64,000 nucleotides of DNA from positions 16,928 through 80,927 of the forward strand of contig WJIN01000408.1 in the NCBI GenBank assembly GCA_014730295.1, given 5' to 3'. Of this stretch, positions 35,683 through 44,833 are shown one piece after another (the stretch's first letter is position 1; each line of letters begins with the position of its first letter). A program made the position numbers and the translations under genes. Source of the stretch: Promethearchaeota archaeon (lineage in GTDB: Archaea > Asgardarchaeota > Lokiarchaeia > Sigynarchaeales > SOKP01). The notes beneath the pieces were generated by a model. The model searched no databases. It had not been told where the DNA came from and saw only the letters and a program-made list of their open reading frames with translations.

Positions 35683-38475
35683 TCATCTGCCCCTAATTCC
35701 GTCAATTAACAAGCGAATCATCAATTTCAGACTAAGATTTAACGGTTTTGGTTTTACTTTCCCATCAACTTCGGGATCAAAATTTTCGTTTACCTTTCGT
35801 ACCCATTCAAGATAGGACATATCTAATAATTCTTCTATGCCAAATTCCTTAACCAGATTTTCTGCGATAGTATTATATAAAGAATAATTATCATATATTC
35901 GAGGGTTTTGCTTATTTCCTATCAGTATGAGCGGAGGAAGAGAAAAATGATCCGCAAAGTTTTGGATTTCTTTTGGGGGTTGATTACCTATATACGGAGA
36001 TAATATCAACTCGAATTGCACTTCTTTTCCGCTAAATGTGGAGGCAGTCGAATGATAGGTTCCAAATAACTGAGGAATAATTTCTTGCGCATGTCCCGAA
36101 CCTTTAGTCCAATAATTAAAATGCTCCCCATAGTAAGTACCAAATGGATTGATTCTAATTTGCTGTCCCGTATCTTGCGCGTCGCCAAAACCTTTATCTT
36201 TTATTTTTATCGGAGAGAATGCGAAATTTGCTGCTTTTAATGCATTAAATCCCACGAGTATTCCTTTTTTATTGTTTGTGAGAGCCATCCAGCCATCAGA
36301 GATATTTGCAACCATACATCCAATATCAAAGTTCTTCGGATCCACGAGTTTCATATCACAATCAAAATAAGATACATATCCCATAAAATTCCGTTTCCAT
36401 ACACGTAAAGGAGCTTCCGTTCCAATAATTTTAGGCTTAATTTCGCAGGGCATCACCTCTCGCCATCGCTCATCCCACGGATCTTCCACAAAAGAGGTGC
36501 CATCTTCACTACACTTTTCCCCTTTAATATCACATAGTTTCATTTTCACCTCTACAAAAATATGTTTAAGTCCCGCATAGAGAGTTATCGTTTTTTCCGC
36601 AACAACAGATGCATCTTGAATGATTTTAAATTGGGAAATTAATTTTATCTTTGCGGAAAAACCATCAGAACCGTCACGCATCACAATTATATCATCGATG
36701 CTTGCAGAATAGCGTTTTTCTTTCTTTGGATCACCAAATACTACTGCAGAATCTAAGAAATTATCGCACCCAAATTCCTCGTCTTTATATCGTAATGAAT
36801 GGATTTTTCCGTGTTGATCTAACTTTATAGTTATAAATTCATTTGATATTTCGTATTTAGTTGCTCTCAATTCGTTGTTACTAGGCTCAGTTTTTTCTTC
36901 CTGAATCTCTAATTTAGCTTGAAAAAACCTATTATCAGAAAATCGAGCGGGGTCTATTATTGCCTCAATCGTATGACCGGAATTATCTCCTTGATGATAG
37001 ACATAATAATCGATATCATTTTTGATGAGTAATTGTGGAGGGCGGATATCTAATTTTTGAATTATTTGATTTGAAAGTTCGGTCTTTATCAACAATGGAG
37101 AAATTATATTTACTCGTTCTCTTTCTGAAATTCCGCGATTAACTATGGGAATGGTGGTAAGGATGATCTCCTCATTCCCTATGTTTTTATAGATTTTGGA
37201 AAATGAATCTTCCATGGCTAAACTTAATGCTTTATCAGCTGCATGGTGAGAGCGAATAGCATAATTCATCGCAGTCTTTCTTCGATGAGGGTGCTGGAAC
37301 GGCATAGACATCCCAAAATTAGTTGTAGAGGCAAAAAGAATTTGATTTTTAATATATGTATCAGCAGCAGCATCTTCATTTCGTATATATTGAGCTATTT
37401 CATTTTTCTTCTGAGTCAATCCAGTAGAACATAACGTATCTGAAATACATTTAAACCACCGTGCTCTTTGACCGACTGTCCAAAATCTAGTATTATTGTA
37501 TTTTTGCGCCCAATTATAAAATCCATTCCAATTTCCATCTGCCACATCTTGTTTGAGAATAGTCTTCCCATATACTTTCATCTTGGGGATAACGTCAAGT
37601 AGATTGGCAAATTCCACGTGCTCATATCCATCTACGATTTCCGCAAATTCATCTAAACCCCGAGTATTTGGCATCCAATTGAGGAATTTAGGTAAAGAGA
37701 CCCCAATCCAATTGTCATAATCCATATCGAAATTAAGGAAGAGTAGCGCATGCCCTTCTATAAGATCCTTTTCTTGGTATTTTCGAATTCGTTCAAACCA
37801 TTTTTTAATAGAATAATAATCAAGAATATCCCCAAACGCATACATGGGAATCATTAGCATTGATGTATTAGAAACTGCAGATTGAAATTCCACTAAACCA
37901 TATCTTTGGTTAAGATCTAAGCGGGGATTAAGAAAAGGTCGGCTCACGTCAAATGGATAGACAGAATAGTAAATACCAATACCCTCAACTCCTAATTTAT
38001 TGTATTGTTCGATCATTCCTTGTGTAAACATCGTCTCTTGAGTACGAGCATAGGGGGCGATACGATTACCAAATAATTGTTTTACTCCAATCCCCATAGA
38101 ATTTTCTAAAAACCATTGATGTTGGATTTCAAATTGTTCCGTATCTAAAACCGGTTGTGCGACATTCCCCCAAGACCCTATTAGAACCTCATCCTTTCCC
38201 GCTTTACATCGTTCGATTACTCGTTCAAGAACGTCTTGCTGATATTCTTGCTGAAGTTGTATAGACCAAAACGTATCTGCATAGTCCCAAGTCATACGCA
38301 TTTTTCCATTGCAGAGTCCTTTATCCTCGATTTCATCTAATTTATCGAGGATAGCTCGCATTAATTTCATATCTTTTCCGAATCCAGTGGGTCCGCGACT
38401 ATCTCCTCGGTACGAATGATAATAATTGATATGAGGGGATAGGACAAAATAAATCTTTTTTTCATCTATATGCAA
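35683..38475 (-). CDS. GH38-like alpha-mannosidase superfamily protein
   Basis: 930 residues. The N-terminal half (about 8-330) fits a glycoside hydrolase/deacetylase barrel: FVLSPHINYYHSYRGDSRG, TWDYADTFWSI, IGSWGNV, then YARTQETMFTQGMIEQYNKLG. The middle (about 370-430) resembles the helical domain of alpha-mannosidases. The C-terminal half shows ATKYEISNEFITIKLDQHGK and SLRYKDEEFG, like the beta-domain start of GH38 enzymes. The classic HSHxD zinc motif is not obvious (PHINYYHSYRGD instead), so family membership may be distant and GH57 is an alternative. No signal peptide, so it acts inside the cell. Confidence 0.6.
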   Translation of the reverse strand: MHIDEKKIYFVLSPHINYYHSYRGDSRGPTGFGKDMKLMRAILDKLDEIEDKGLCNGKMRMTWDYADTFWSIQLQQEYQQDVLERVIERCKAGKDEVLIGSWGNVAQPVLDTEQFEIQHQWFLENSMGIGVKQLFGNRIAPYARTQETMFTQGMIEQYNKLGVEGIGIYYSVYPFDVSRPFLNPRLDLNQRYGLVEFQSAVSNTSMLMIPMYAFGDILDYYSIKKWFERIRKYQEKDLIEGHALLFLNFDMDYDNWIGVSLPKFLNWMPNTRGLDEFAEIVDGYEHVEFANLLDVIPKMKVYGKTILKQDVADGNWNGFYNWAQKYNNTRFWTVGQRARWFKCISDTLCSTGLTQKKNEIAQYIRNEDAAADTYIKNQILFASTTNFGMSMPFQHPHRRKTAMNYAIRSHHAADKALSLAMEDSFSKIYKNIGNEEIILTTIPIVNRGISERERVNIISPLLIKTELSNQIIQKLDIRPPQLLIKNDIDYYVYHQGDNSGHTIEAIIDPARFSDNRFFQAKLEIQEEKTEPSNNELRATKYEISNEFITIKLDQHGKIHSLRYKDEEFGCDNFLDSAVVFGDPKKEKRYSASIDDIIVMRDGSDGFSAKIKLISQFKIIQDASVVAEKTITLYAGLKHIFVEVKMKLCDIKGEKCSEDGTSFVEDPWDERWREVMPCEIKPKIIGTEAPLRVWKRNFMGYVSYFDCDMKLVDPKNFDIGCMVANISDGWMALTNNKKGILVGFNALKAANFAFSPIKIKDKGFGDAQDTGQQIRINPFGTYYGEHFNYWTKGSGHAQEIIPQLFGTYHSTASTFSGKEVQFELILSPYIGNQPPKEIQNFADHFSLPPLILIGNKQNPRIYDNYSLYNTIAENLVKEFGIEELLDMSYLEWVRKVNENFDPEVDGKVKPKPLNLSLKLMIRLLIDGIRGR

Positions 38476-38661
38476 GTTTCTTCATCAATATCTCTCATTA
38501 ATTATAAAAATAAGTGTTTTTTAAGTTAAAAAGGTTAAGAGATTTGATAACACAACGGCTCGGAAGCTTGTTAATGATGAAAACTAGGTTAAAAATATAT
38601 GAAAAAAGAGAGTTTCTTGAAATATTGTAAAATAATTTAACTCGAAAAGGTGCTCTCAGAA

Positions 38662-39822
38662 TTATTCCTCTTCCAAATCTTCTTCTGTTATTTCCGTTTC
38701 GTCAGATTCTTCCAATTCTTCTTGTTGTTCACTATATTCTTGTACTTTTTGCATCACAGATTCTTCTGTAGCTTGTTGAGAAGGCATTGGCATCTTTTCA
38801 TAGATCTCTATATATTTGACATCCTCAACCTCATCAGATAAATAAGTTTGCAGATCATTCGCAAGTCCGAATTTGAGATAGGTTAGATTTTGAAACAAAT
38901 ACATCTGTGGGACCGTAATCTCGATAATCTTATTTTCTTCGTCGTAATCGATTTTAAAATCTTCGATGTTATCGGGGGGGATTCCTTTATTTTGCATGAA
39001 GTACTCAATTTTTTTATCGAATTCTTCGATTTTATCTAATATTTCTAAATTATAATCTACATATTGACCAGCAAGAGGATGATTATAATCTACGATTACT
39101 TTTCCTTGGACTATATTTCTCACTCTCCCCCTTTGTGTACCTTGTTGAGTTCTACGAGTGAATTCTTGGCCAATCTCCGGAGGTTTTCCTTTATTCATTC
39201 TTCGAAATTTCGCAATTCCAATACGTTCAATTTTGGAGGGATCACGTTTTCCAAAAGCCTTCTCAGGTGGGATGCGAACAGATTTTCTTTCAAAATATTT
39301 CATATTCTCTACGGTTTCCATAAGTCCTTCATTTAAAAATCCAGGTTTCCCGACTACTACAAATTCGGGTGTATATTGACCTTGTCGTGCTTCTTGTTCT
39401 TCATAAATGCCCGCTTTCTTTGCATCTTCCTCAGAGGATACTCGAAATACGTTTCCTTTCCTGGTTTTCCCCGTAATTTTTACAAGAACAAAGTCTCCTT
39501 GTTCAAGTTCAGTTCCCTCTAAACGTTCAATCTTTTCTTCTTGTTTTTTAACTTCCTCTTGAATTTTCCTTTCTTCCTCTTCGGTTAGAGTTGGTTCTTC
39601 CATTTCTGATGTTATATCCTCCACTTCTTTCACTTCGGGCCTCTCCTCTAACATAGATTTAGCACTTTCAATAAATTTTTCAGCACTCGCTTTACCGATT
39701 CCCTCTATTTCAGTTAACGCATCAATATCCGAATTAGCTAAATCTTCTACTGATTTAATTCCCACTTTTTTTAGGTTCTTTACAGTTTTCTTCCCTAATC
39801 CTTTGACTTCTTCTAAACTCAT
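38662..39822 (-). CDS. Helix-hairpin-helix plus FKBP-type peptidyl-prolyl isomerase fusion
   Basis: 386 residues. Residues 1-55 are two helix-hairpin-helix units (VKGLGKKTVKNLKKVGIKSV and IEGIGKASAEKF). Then there is a Glu-rich coil (about 58-105). About 106-260 is an FKBP domain with an insert-in-flap lobe, as in SlyD and archaeal FKBPs (GDFVLVKITGKTRKGNVF, LNEGLMETVENMKYFERKSV, PPEKAFGKRDPSKIERI, VDYNHPLAGQYVDY). A further helical/beta domain and an acidic tail rich in Glu follow. The HhH motif usually binds DNA or proteins, so the chaperone may be directed to such a partner. Confidence 0.85.
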   Translation of the reverse strand: MSLEEVKGLGKKTVKNLKKVGIKSVEDLANSDIDALTEIEGIGKASAEKFIESAKSMLEERPEVKEVEDITSEMEEPTLTEEEERKIQEEVKKQEEKIERLEGTELEQGDFVLVKITGKTRKGNVFRVSSEEDAKKAGIYEEQEARQGQYTPEFVVVGKPGFLNEGLMETVENMKYFERKSVRIPPEKAFGKRDPSKIERIGIAKFRRMNKGKPPEIGQEFTRRTQQGTQRGRVRNIVQGKVIVDYNHPLAGQYVDYNLEILDKIEEFDKKIEYFMQNKGIPPDNIEDFKIDYDEENKIIEITVPQMYLFQNLTYLKFGLANDLQTYLSDEVEDVKYIEIYEKMPMPSQQATEESVMQKVQEYSEQQEELEESDETEITEEDLEEE

Positions 39823-40060
39823 ATGAATTCAATTCCTACAACTTTAATAATCGAATCAATTATATAAACAAATTTAACATAATTTCTAAATTTTTAGATT
39901 TTCATAGTATATAATTTTCTAATAATGAAATTTAGATTTTGTAAACATTAAATTGATAAAGATAGACTGAATTAAAATTCCCAAATATAAGATATGCACG
40001 TTTGACTTCAGATATGTAGAATTTTCGCCTATTTTTTTATTGTTTCATAAAACGATGTTA

Positions 40061-41179
40061 TTAAGAAACGGGTTCCCATAAGATTCCTAACCTATCCGCA
40101 TACTTTTTGACCTCTCGCATCTCCTCTGCCGAGGGGCGTCGATTAATCTCATCGAATTTATAAGCCAGATATTCTGGACGGTACTGGCCCATTATATTAA
40201 CTGCGCATTTCGGAACTTCATTAGCTACAAAATCCAAAATCGGCTTGCTACAACATTCCACATGATTCGGCATAACGAGATGTCTAATTATAATTTCGCC
40301 ACTACCCTCATCATGGATACTTTTAAGGTTTCTAGTGATAATTTCATAATACTGTTCAATCCCCGAATATTTTTGAGCACACTCATTATTTCCATATTTA
40401 AAGTCGGGCAACCAGAAGTCCATAAAATCAATGATTAGGGAAAGCCCCTCATCAGACAGAAAAAAGTTAGAGTTCCATAATTGACAGATATTAATTTGTT
40501 GATATTGTAAGCTCGCGACAATAGTATGAAGATTCGGGATAGGATCTCCACCCACATAATTAATATTAAGCGCCCCCTTATTAGCAAGACGCTTTGCGGT
40601 ATCTCCAAGATCTCGGGGGCCCGCCTCTCTAGCGACCTCTGAAATGTCTCTTTTCCCCTTCCATGCTTGAGAAATATCATAGTTTTGACAAAATACACAA
40701 CCAAAATTACAGCCTTGAAAGAAAATAGTTCCCGAAGGCACTAAAACGCTTTCCTCTCCATGATGCAAAAACGCGGAGGTGACATATGAACTCTCGGGTA
40801 CCAAGCAGAAGCCTTTCTCTCCGTCTATTCTATTGACTTCACATCTCCGCTCACAGAAAATACATTGCTTAAGGTATTTGCGCGCCAGTGCAGCGGAGAG
40901 AGTGAGATAATTATTATCCACAATATCCTGTGAGTTTAATTCATCTTCTATTTCATTTTTTTTCAGAAGATCATTAAATTTATCAGATTGTTCCCTTATC
41001 TTGGTTTCTAATGTTTCAATAGAGTCTTCTGAGTCAAATTCACATTGAAGAGTTTTTGCAATTAAATAGCGTGCGGTCCGCTTGCCATCAATAATATCTC
41101 TATATCGAGGAAACCGCGCTTTGATCTCTGGATTTTTCCATACCGAATGAGCATCTGGTCGAAGAAATCGAAAGGACAT
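40061..41179 (-). CDS. Radical SAM protein, PflA-like (COG1313 type)
   Basis: 372 residues. A Cys-rich leader CIFCERRCEVNRIDGEKGFC, then the radical SAM cluster motif CNFGCVFC (C-x3-C-x2-C), NYVGGDPIPN as the glycine-rich SAM motif, and FWLPDFKYG and HLVMPNHVE as in the PflA/PflX group. These proteins resemble activating enzymes of glycyl radical enzymes but their targets are largely unknown. No glycyl radical enzyme gene is seen in this window. Stands alone on the minus strand. Confidence 0.88.
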   Translation of the reverse strand: MSFRFLRPDAHSVWKNPEIKARFPRYRDIIDGKRTARYLIAKTLQCEFDSEDSIETLETKIREQSDKFNDLLKKNEIEDELNSQDIVDNNYLTLSAALARKYLKQCIFCERRCEVNRIDGEKGFCLVPESSYVTSAFLHHGEESVLVPSGTIFFQGCNFGCVFCQNYDISQAWKGKRDISEVAREAGPRDLGDTAKRLANKGALNINYVGGDPIPNLHTIVASLQYQQINICQLWNSNFFLSDEGLSLIIDFMDFWLPDFKYGNNECAQKYSGIEQYYEIITRNLKSIHDEGSGEIIIRHLVMPNHVECCSKPILDFVANEVPKCAVNIMGQYRPEYLAYKFDEINRRPSAEEMREVKKYADRLGILWEPVS

Positions 41180-41316
41180 ACTATTTAGTAATTCATCAAA
41201 AGTATATAATTGATTCCCTTAGAAAAATAAACAACAATTCGAGTAAAAAAGCGATTTGATATGGGGGTAAAATTAGTACTAATATTAAGATATCGATTAA
41301 ACCATCAATCTTAACT

Positions 41317-41850
41317 TTAATTTTGTGCTTTTGATACGAGGGTTTTGGTCAATTTTACAAACGCATCCTCCACATTTTCCCCCGTTTTTGCCGAAGTTTG
41401 GATATAAATACTCTCGTTGGTTTCTGCAAAATTTTTAGGCTCATTGGGATCAATTACATCTCCAATATCTGGCAAAAGATCTGATTTGTTTCCTATTAGT
41501 ATAAATGGTACATCATATCCAACATATTTATTCATTTCAGAATACCATTTTTTCGTTAATACTTCATAAGTGAATGATCTTGATAAGTCGAACACCATTA
41601 GTGCACCGCTCGTCCCCCTATAATAATTTCTACGCATGTATTTTAACCGTTCTTGACCACCTATATCCCATAGATTAAGCTTAACTTTATATCCATCAAT
41701 TTCTAACTCTTTATTTAATAAATCTACGCCCATGGTCATTTTATAGCTTGTAGAAAACTTATTATGAACAAAACGATCAACTAGGCTCGTTTTTCCCACC
41801 GAACCTGGACCAATCAAGATAATTTTGAATTGAAAGTCCATACCAACCAA
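41317..41850 (-). CDS. Rab/Ras-family small GTPase
   Basis: 177 residues, single domain. G1 GPGSVGKTS, G2 Thr in YKMTMGVD, G3 WDIGGQE with catalytic Gln present, G4 NKSD, G5 TSAKTG. Closest in style to Rab/Ras of eukaryotes, as abundant in Asgard genomes. No C-terminal Cys for prenylation. The GTPase in the chemosensory locus differs by its roadblock fusion and the loss of the Gln. An AT-rich TATA-like stretch lies near 41911-41921. Confidence 0.95.
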   Translation of the reverse strand: MVGMDFQFKIILIGPGSVGKTSLVDRFVHNKFSTSYKMTMGVDLLNKELEIDGYKVKLNLWDIGGQERLKYMRRNYYRGTSGALMVFDLSRSFTYEVLTKKWYSEMNKYVGYDVPFILIGNKSDLLPDIGDVIDPNEPKNFAETNESIYIQTSAKTGENVEDAFVKLTKTLVSKAQN

Positions 41851-41908
41851 AGATTTTAATTTGATTTTATAATTTTACTATTTTGCTAATGAATAATAAT
41901 AGAGGATA

Positions 41909-41923
41909 CATATATATTTAATT
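41909..41923 (-). promoter_or_regulatory. Putative TATA box for the Rab-like GTPase
   Basis: Read on the minus strand the sequence is TTAAATATATATG, a good archaeal TATA-like element about 60 bases upstream of the GTPase start. Not supported by a mapped transcript; inference from base pattern and distance. Confidence 0.3.
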
Positions 41924-42055
41924 TTTATAGAGAAAAATGTGTGATTGATTAAAATGAATTTTTTTTTTTGAGATAATATTGAGAGAACAGACTTTCCCTT
42001 ACGTTAATTTAAGAAAGGTTTAGAGAAGAATTCCTTATTGGGTAAAAATGTGAAC

Positions 42056-42781
42056 CTAAATCTCGAAGGAAAGCCATTTGACAATATTTTTAAAAAATTT
42101 CAGGTTGTCGCCCGCATCTAAGCCAAAATCACTATCCTCGAGCATAAATTCTGAGGAGCCGATAGTGAACGCTCGTCCATTGTAAAAATCGCTGGTGGCA
42201 CAAATTGGAACCGGTCCAACATTATCTACCACTTCATCGCTAAGGTATTTAAATTCTGCTTTGTCCGACGTCAAGATGATATCTTCGGCATCTTCAGTGA
42301 GACTAAGGAAGCAACAATGAGGTAGTACTAATTCAGTGACACCTTTCGTAATTGGATGAGTGTACAGATCGGTAAAAAGAAGGTTAAATTTCTTGACATG
42401 GAAATTTTCTTTTGATTCAAAAATAACCCCGTTCCAGAATCGCTTTACTCCCGTGATTTTGTAAAGAACTCGGATAGACCCTTGTTTCATCGGAATATCT
42501 CGGTCTCCCCCTCTCCCACTCGTAAGGAAGAGTCCGCCCCCTTCTCCAACAAATCGCTTTATTGCTTTTAATTCCTGAGGGGAAAACTTATCTACCTTCT
42601 TATTTTCGGTATGTTTTATATTTCCCATGAACAAGATATCATAATCTTCCAATTTCTCGAATTCGATTGGTCCTTCGTTTTTATCTAGGTAATCGATCTC
42701 GTAGAGATCCTCTCCTAATGAGAATTCGGGGAATTCAGCTTTTTCATTTTTTGTAAGATCAACCAGTATTCGGTACGACAT
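42056..42781 (-). CDS. GIFT/class I glutamine amidotransferase-like domain protein
   Basis: 241 residues with a flavodoxin-like layout: ILVDLTKNEKAEF, then LEDYDILFMGNIKH, ELKAIKRFVGEGGGLFLTSG and a later HPITKGV and AFTIGSSEF. These match the ThuA/GIFT type of class I amidotransferase-like domains, as in the N-terminal part of eukaryotic IFT52 and some bacterial transport proteins. No catalytic Cys elbow (G-x-C-x-G) is visible, so it is probably non-enzymatic. Function unknown. Confidence 0.6.
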   Translation of the reverse strand: MSYRILVDLTKNEKAEFPEFSLGEDLYEIDYLDKNEGPIEFEKLEDYDILFMGNIKHTENKKVDKFSPQELKAIKRFVGEGGGLFLTSGRGGDRDIPMKQGSIRVLYKITGVKRFWNGVIFESKENFHVKKFNLLFTDLYTHPITKGVTELVLPHCCFLSLTEDAEDIILTSDKAEFKYLSDEVVDNVGPVPICATSDFYNGRAFTIGSSEFMLEDSDFGLDAGDNLKFFKNIVKWLSFEI

Positions 42782-43218
42782 AATATCCGTAATGAATGTT
42801 TTTCAAGAATTGTTTTTATAATGTAATTATCTACTTATTAAATTTACATAATAAAGATTTTTAAACTTTGTCCATCAAGTTTTTAAATCAGAAAGTTTCA
42901 GTAAGCTCCGCAAAAATAATAGATGGAAAAATAATAAGAGAAAAAATTTCTCAATTCCAATACGTAAAGAAAAAGAATACTAAAATCTTGATGTAGAGTA
43001 AAAATCATAGTAAAAATTAATGTGTAAAGAAGTTGGAATTCCGCTTGCTTCTAACTAAAATATGATAAATTAATTGATAGATACTATCAATTATTCCCCA
43101 TAGAAACGACTTCAGATTTATATTTATTTCAAAATCAATAGATTAATAACCGACTAAATCATCTACTCAACAATATAACATATAATGAGAATGAAATAAT
43201 TACTAAGAGGCAAATATA
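42782..43218. other. Gene-free 437-base AT-rich stretch
   Basis: Between the GIFT-like gene and the decayed oxidoreductase. No open frame of note and no tRNA-like structure seen. It holds the perfect inverted repeat listed separately. The sequence before the remnant may be leftover promoter or older coding sequence. Confidence 0.5.
43072..43092. repeat. Perfect 9-bp inverted repeat with 3-bp spacer
   Basis: AATTGATAG, ATA, CTATCAATT. This dyad, about 125 bases upstream of the oxidoreductase remnant, has the size expected for a dimeric repressor site. The bound protein is unknown, and no regulator gene adjoins it. Confidence 0.4.
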
Positions 43219-43425
43219 TTGAGAATTCTAATAGTAGTAGGAGGGATTGCAGGACTAACCCTTAACGCACTTCTATGTCAGAGAGAATATAGACCTCTAA
43301 TTATAGAAAAGACTCAAGAATACGGAGGACTTGGAGGATCGCTCGGTTTATGTAATGCTAGAATCGAAAATCTTCGAAAATTACGCAATATCCTTATTAA
43401 ACATTTAAGCGCGGAAAGATTTTAG
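43219..43425 (+). pseudogene. Truncated FAD-dependent oxidoreductase remnant
   Basis: 68 codons reading as the N-terminal dinucleotide-binding part of a flavin monooxygenase: ILIVVGGIAGLTLNALLCQR followed by PLIIEKTQEYGGLGG. Full-length relatives have about 400 residues. The GxGxxG motif is damaged (VGGIAG in place of GGGIAG). The frame stops at 43425, and the following hundred bases contain stops in every frame. No function expected. Confidence 0.6.
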
Positions 43426-43521
43426 GATCTTTTTTTGAGATGGCATCAGAACCTATATAGAATCTCTTAGGTCAATCCGACCAACTTAAGAAAGAAATTC
43501 TAAAAGAGAGTAGAAAAAGTA

Positions 43522-44217
43522 TTAATTTTTTGTAATTGGGATAAACTCACATTCAGCAGGGCCACTTTCCTTAACCACTACAATATCAATACCGTTTCCT
43601 GAGGCTATATCCCGTTTTATTGAGGATTTTACCGCTGTTTTTACGATTTCTTTACCCTCTTCGGTTGTTAAGCCCTCTTTATATTTTGCTTCTAATACAC
43701 CATAGGAATAGTTCTGACCGCTTCCTACGGCAGCGAATTTCTCTGGTAATCGTGAGCCAAGGGCGCCGATATTTAACACCATAGGACCCTCTTCTTTTGT
43801 GACCCCTCCCAAAATAAGTCCTACTTGATAGGGGAAAAGTTTATTACGATATAAGATATTAGATAAAATCTGAGCCGCAGCTTTCACAGGAATCTTTTTC
43901 CCTTGTTCCATCTGATATAACGATGTACGCGCTCTTAGGATGTCAACCAGTTGTTGGGCATCCGCGACGCTGCCGGCAATAGTGAGATATAAATGTGGCT
44001 GAATCTGATGCACTTTTTTAGCGGTTTTACTGGCAACAAAGTATTGCATCGAAGCGCGCTTATCCGTACCTAATACAACTTCATCTTTACAGGCCAACCC
44101 CACAGTTGTGGTTCCCGATTTAAATGTAGCGGTATTCTTTATGGAAAGTTTCTGCGAGTTTTTTGTTCTGTTATGAAATTTCGTATCAGAAGTATTCAGA
44201 AATTCTTTATATTTCAT
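43522..44217 (-). CDS. psmB: 20S proteasome beta subunit
   Basis: 231 residues. The catalytic N-terminal threonine after processing is Thr36 in FKSG/TTTVGL, followed by GTDKRAS (Asp of the active site) and SKTAKKVHQI (Lys). GSVADAQQLVDILRA and the GSGQNYSYGVLEAKY loop are typical of archaeal beta subunits. The propeptide of 35 residues is longer than the usual handful in archaea. No alpha subunit gene in this window. TATA-like TTTATAAAT near 44257-44265 on the minus strand. Confidence 0.95.
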   Translation of the reverse strand: MKYKEFLNTSDTKFHNRTKNSQKLSIKNTATFKSGTTTVGLACKDEVVLGTDKRASMQYFVASKTAKKVHQIQPHLYLTIAGSVADAQQLVDILRARTSLYQMEQGKKIPVKAAAQILSNILYRNKLFPYQVGLILGGVTKEEGPMVLNIGALGSRLPEKFAAVGSGQNYSYGVLEAKYKEGLTTEEGKEIVKTAVKSSIKRDIASGNGIDIVVVKESGPAECEFIPITKN

Positions 44218-44362
44218 ATTTGCATTAATTACTAAATCTTTTAATAACTTTTTTATAATTATTTATAAAATGGTGAGATATTCAGAAATGAGCTATAATA
44301 GAAAATCATTAACAAGAAAGCTCTTCTGAATTCTTGACATCTACTATTTAAAACTACATTTA

Positions 44363-44782
44363 TTAGATTCTTCTTGAAATTCTTGAGAGAGGATGACCTT
44401 TTGCTTTTATTTCCAATTCATTAAACCAGCCGAAGGGCGGTCGTATAGTAGTAAACCCATCATTGATTAAATTTACTTCCAATTTTTTTAAGGTATTTAG
44501 GGCGAATTTTGGACTGCTTAATTGAGCAAATAAGTGAGCAAAAGATAAAAGTACAATATTTTTGACCTTTAACTGAGAACATATAGATTTGATTTCTTTT
44601 TTTGTGCTTTCTAAAATAGACTCGTCATTCTCATCTTTTTTCTCTACGCTGATAAAAAGTACGATAACGTTGTCCAAGTGCCCTGCCTTATTTCCTTCAT
44701 TCAATTCTTCATATAAAGGCGAGCGACTTCTCTCAGTCGTATCATAACGAAATGATTCACAATGAAAAGAAAGAAATCTCAT
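44363..44782 (-). CDS. Stand-alone archaeal ThrRS editing-domain (DTD-like) homologue
   Basis: 139 residues, equal to the N-terminal editing domain of archaeal threonyl-tRNA synthetase with no synthetase attached. Visible matches: NVIVLFISVEKKDEND, VLLSFAHLFAQLSSPKFAL, GFTTIRPPFGWFNELEIKAKG and HPLSRISR. In the Pyrococcus domain, catalysis uses His83, Lys121 and Glu134. Here the His is kept (AHL), but the Lys position after GW(Y/F) is Asn, and the Glu position in HPL.E is Arg. This could be a trans-acting editor with altered chemistry or a binding-only relative. Residue mapping is by eye against memory of the family. It lies 51 bases after the gene at 44834-46915. Confidence 0.8.
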   Translation of the reverse strand: MRFLSFHCESFRYDTTERSRSPLYEELNEGNKAGHLDNVIVLFISVEKKDENDESILESTKKEIKSICSQLKVKNIVLLSFAHLFAQLSSPKFALNTLKKLEVNLINDGFTTIRPPFGWFNELEIKAKGHPLSRISRRI

Positions 44783-44833
44783 AAATAAAGATAGGATAAG
44801 TTAGTATAAAAAGTTAGGAACAAGGAACTTCAT

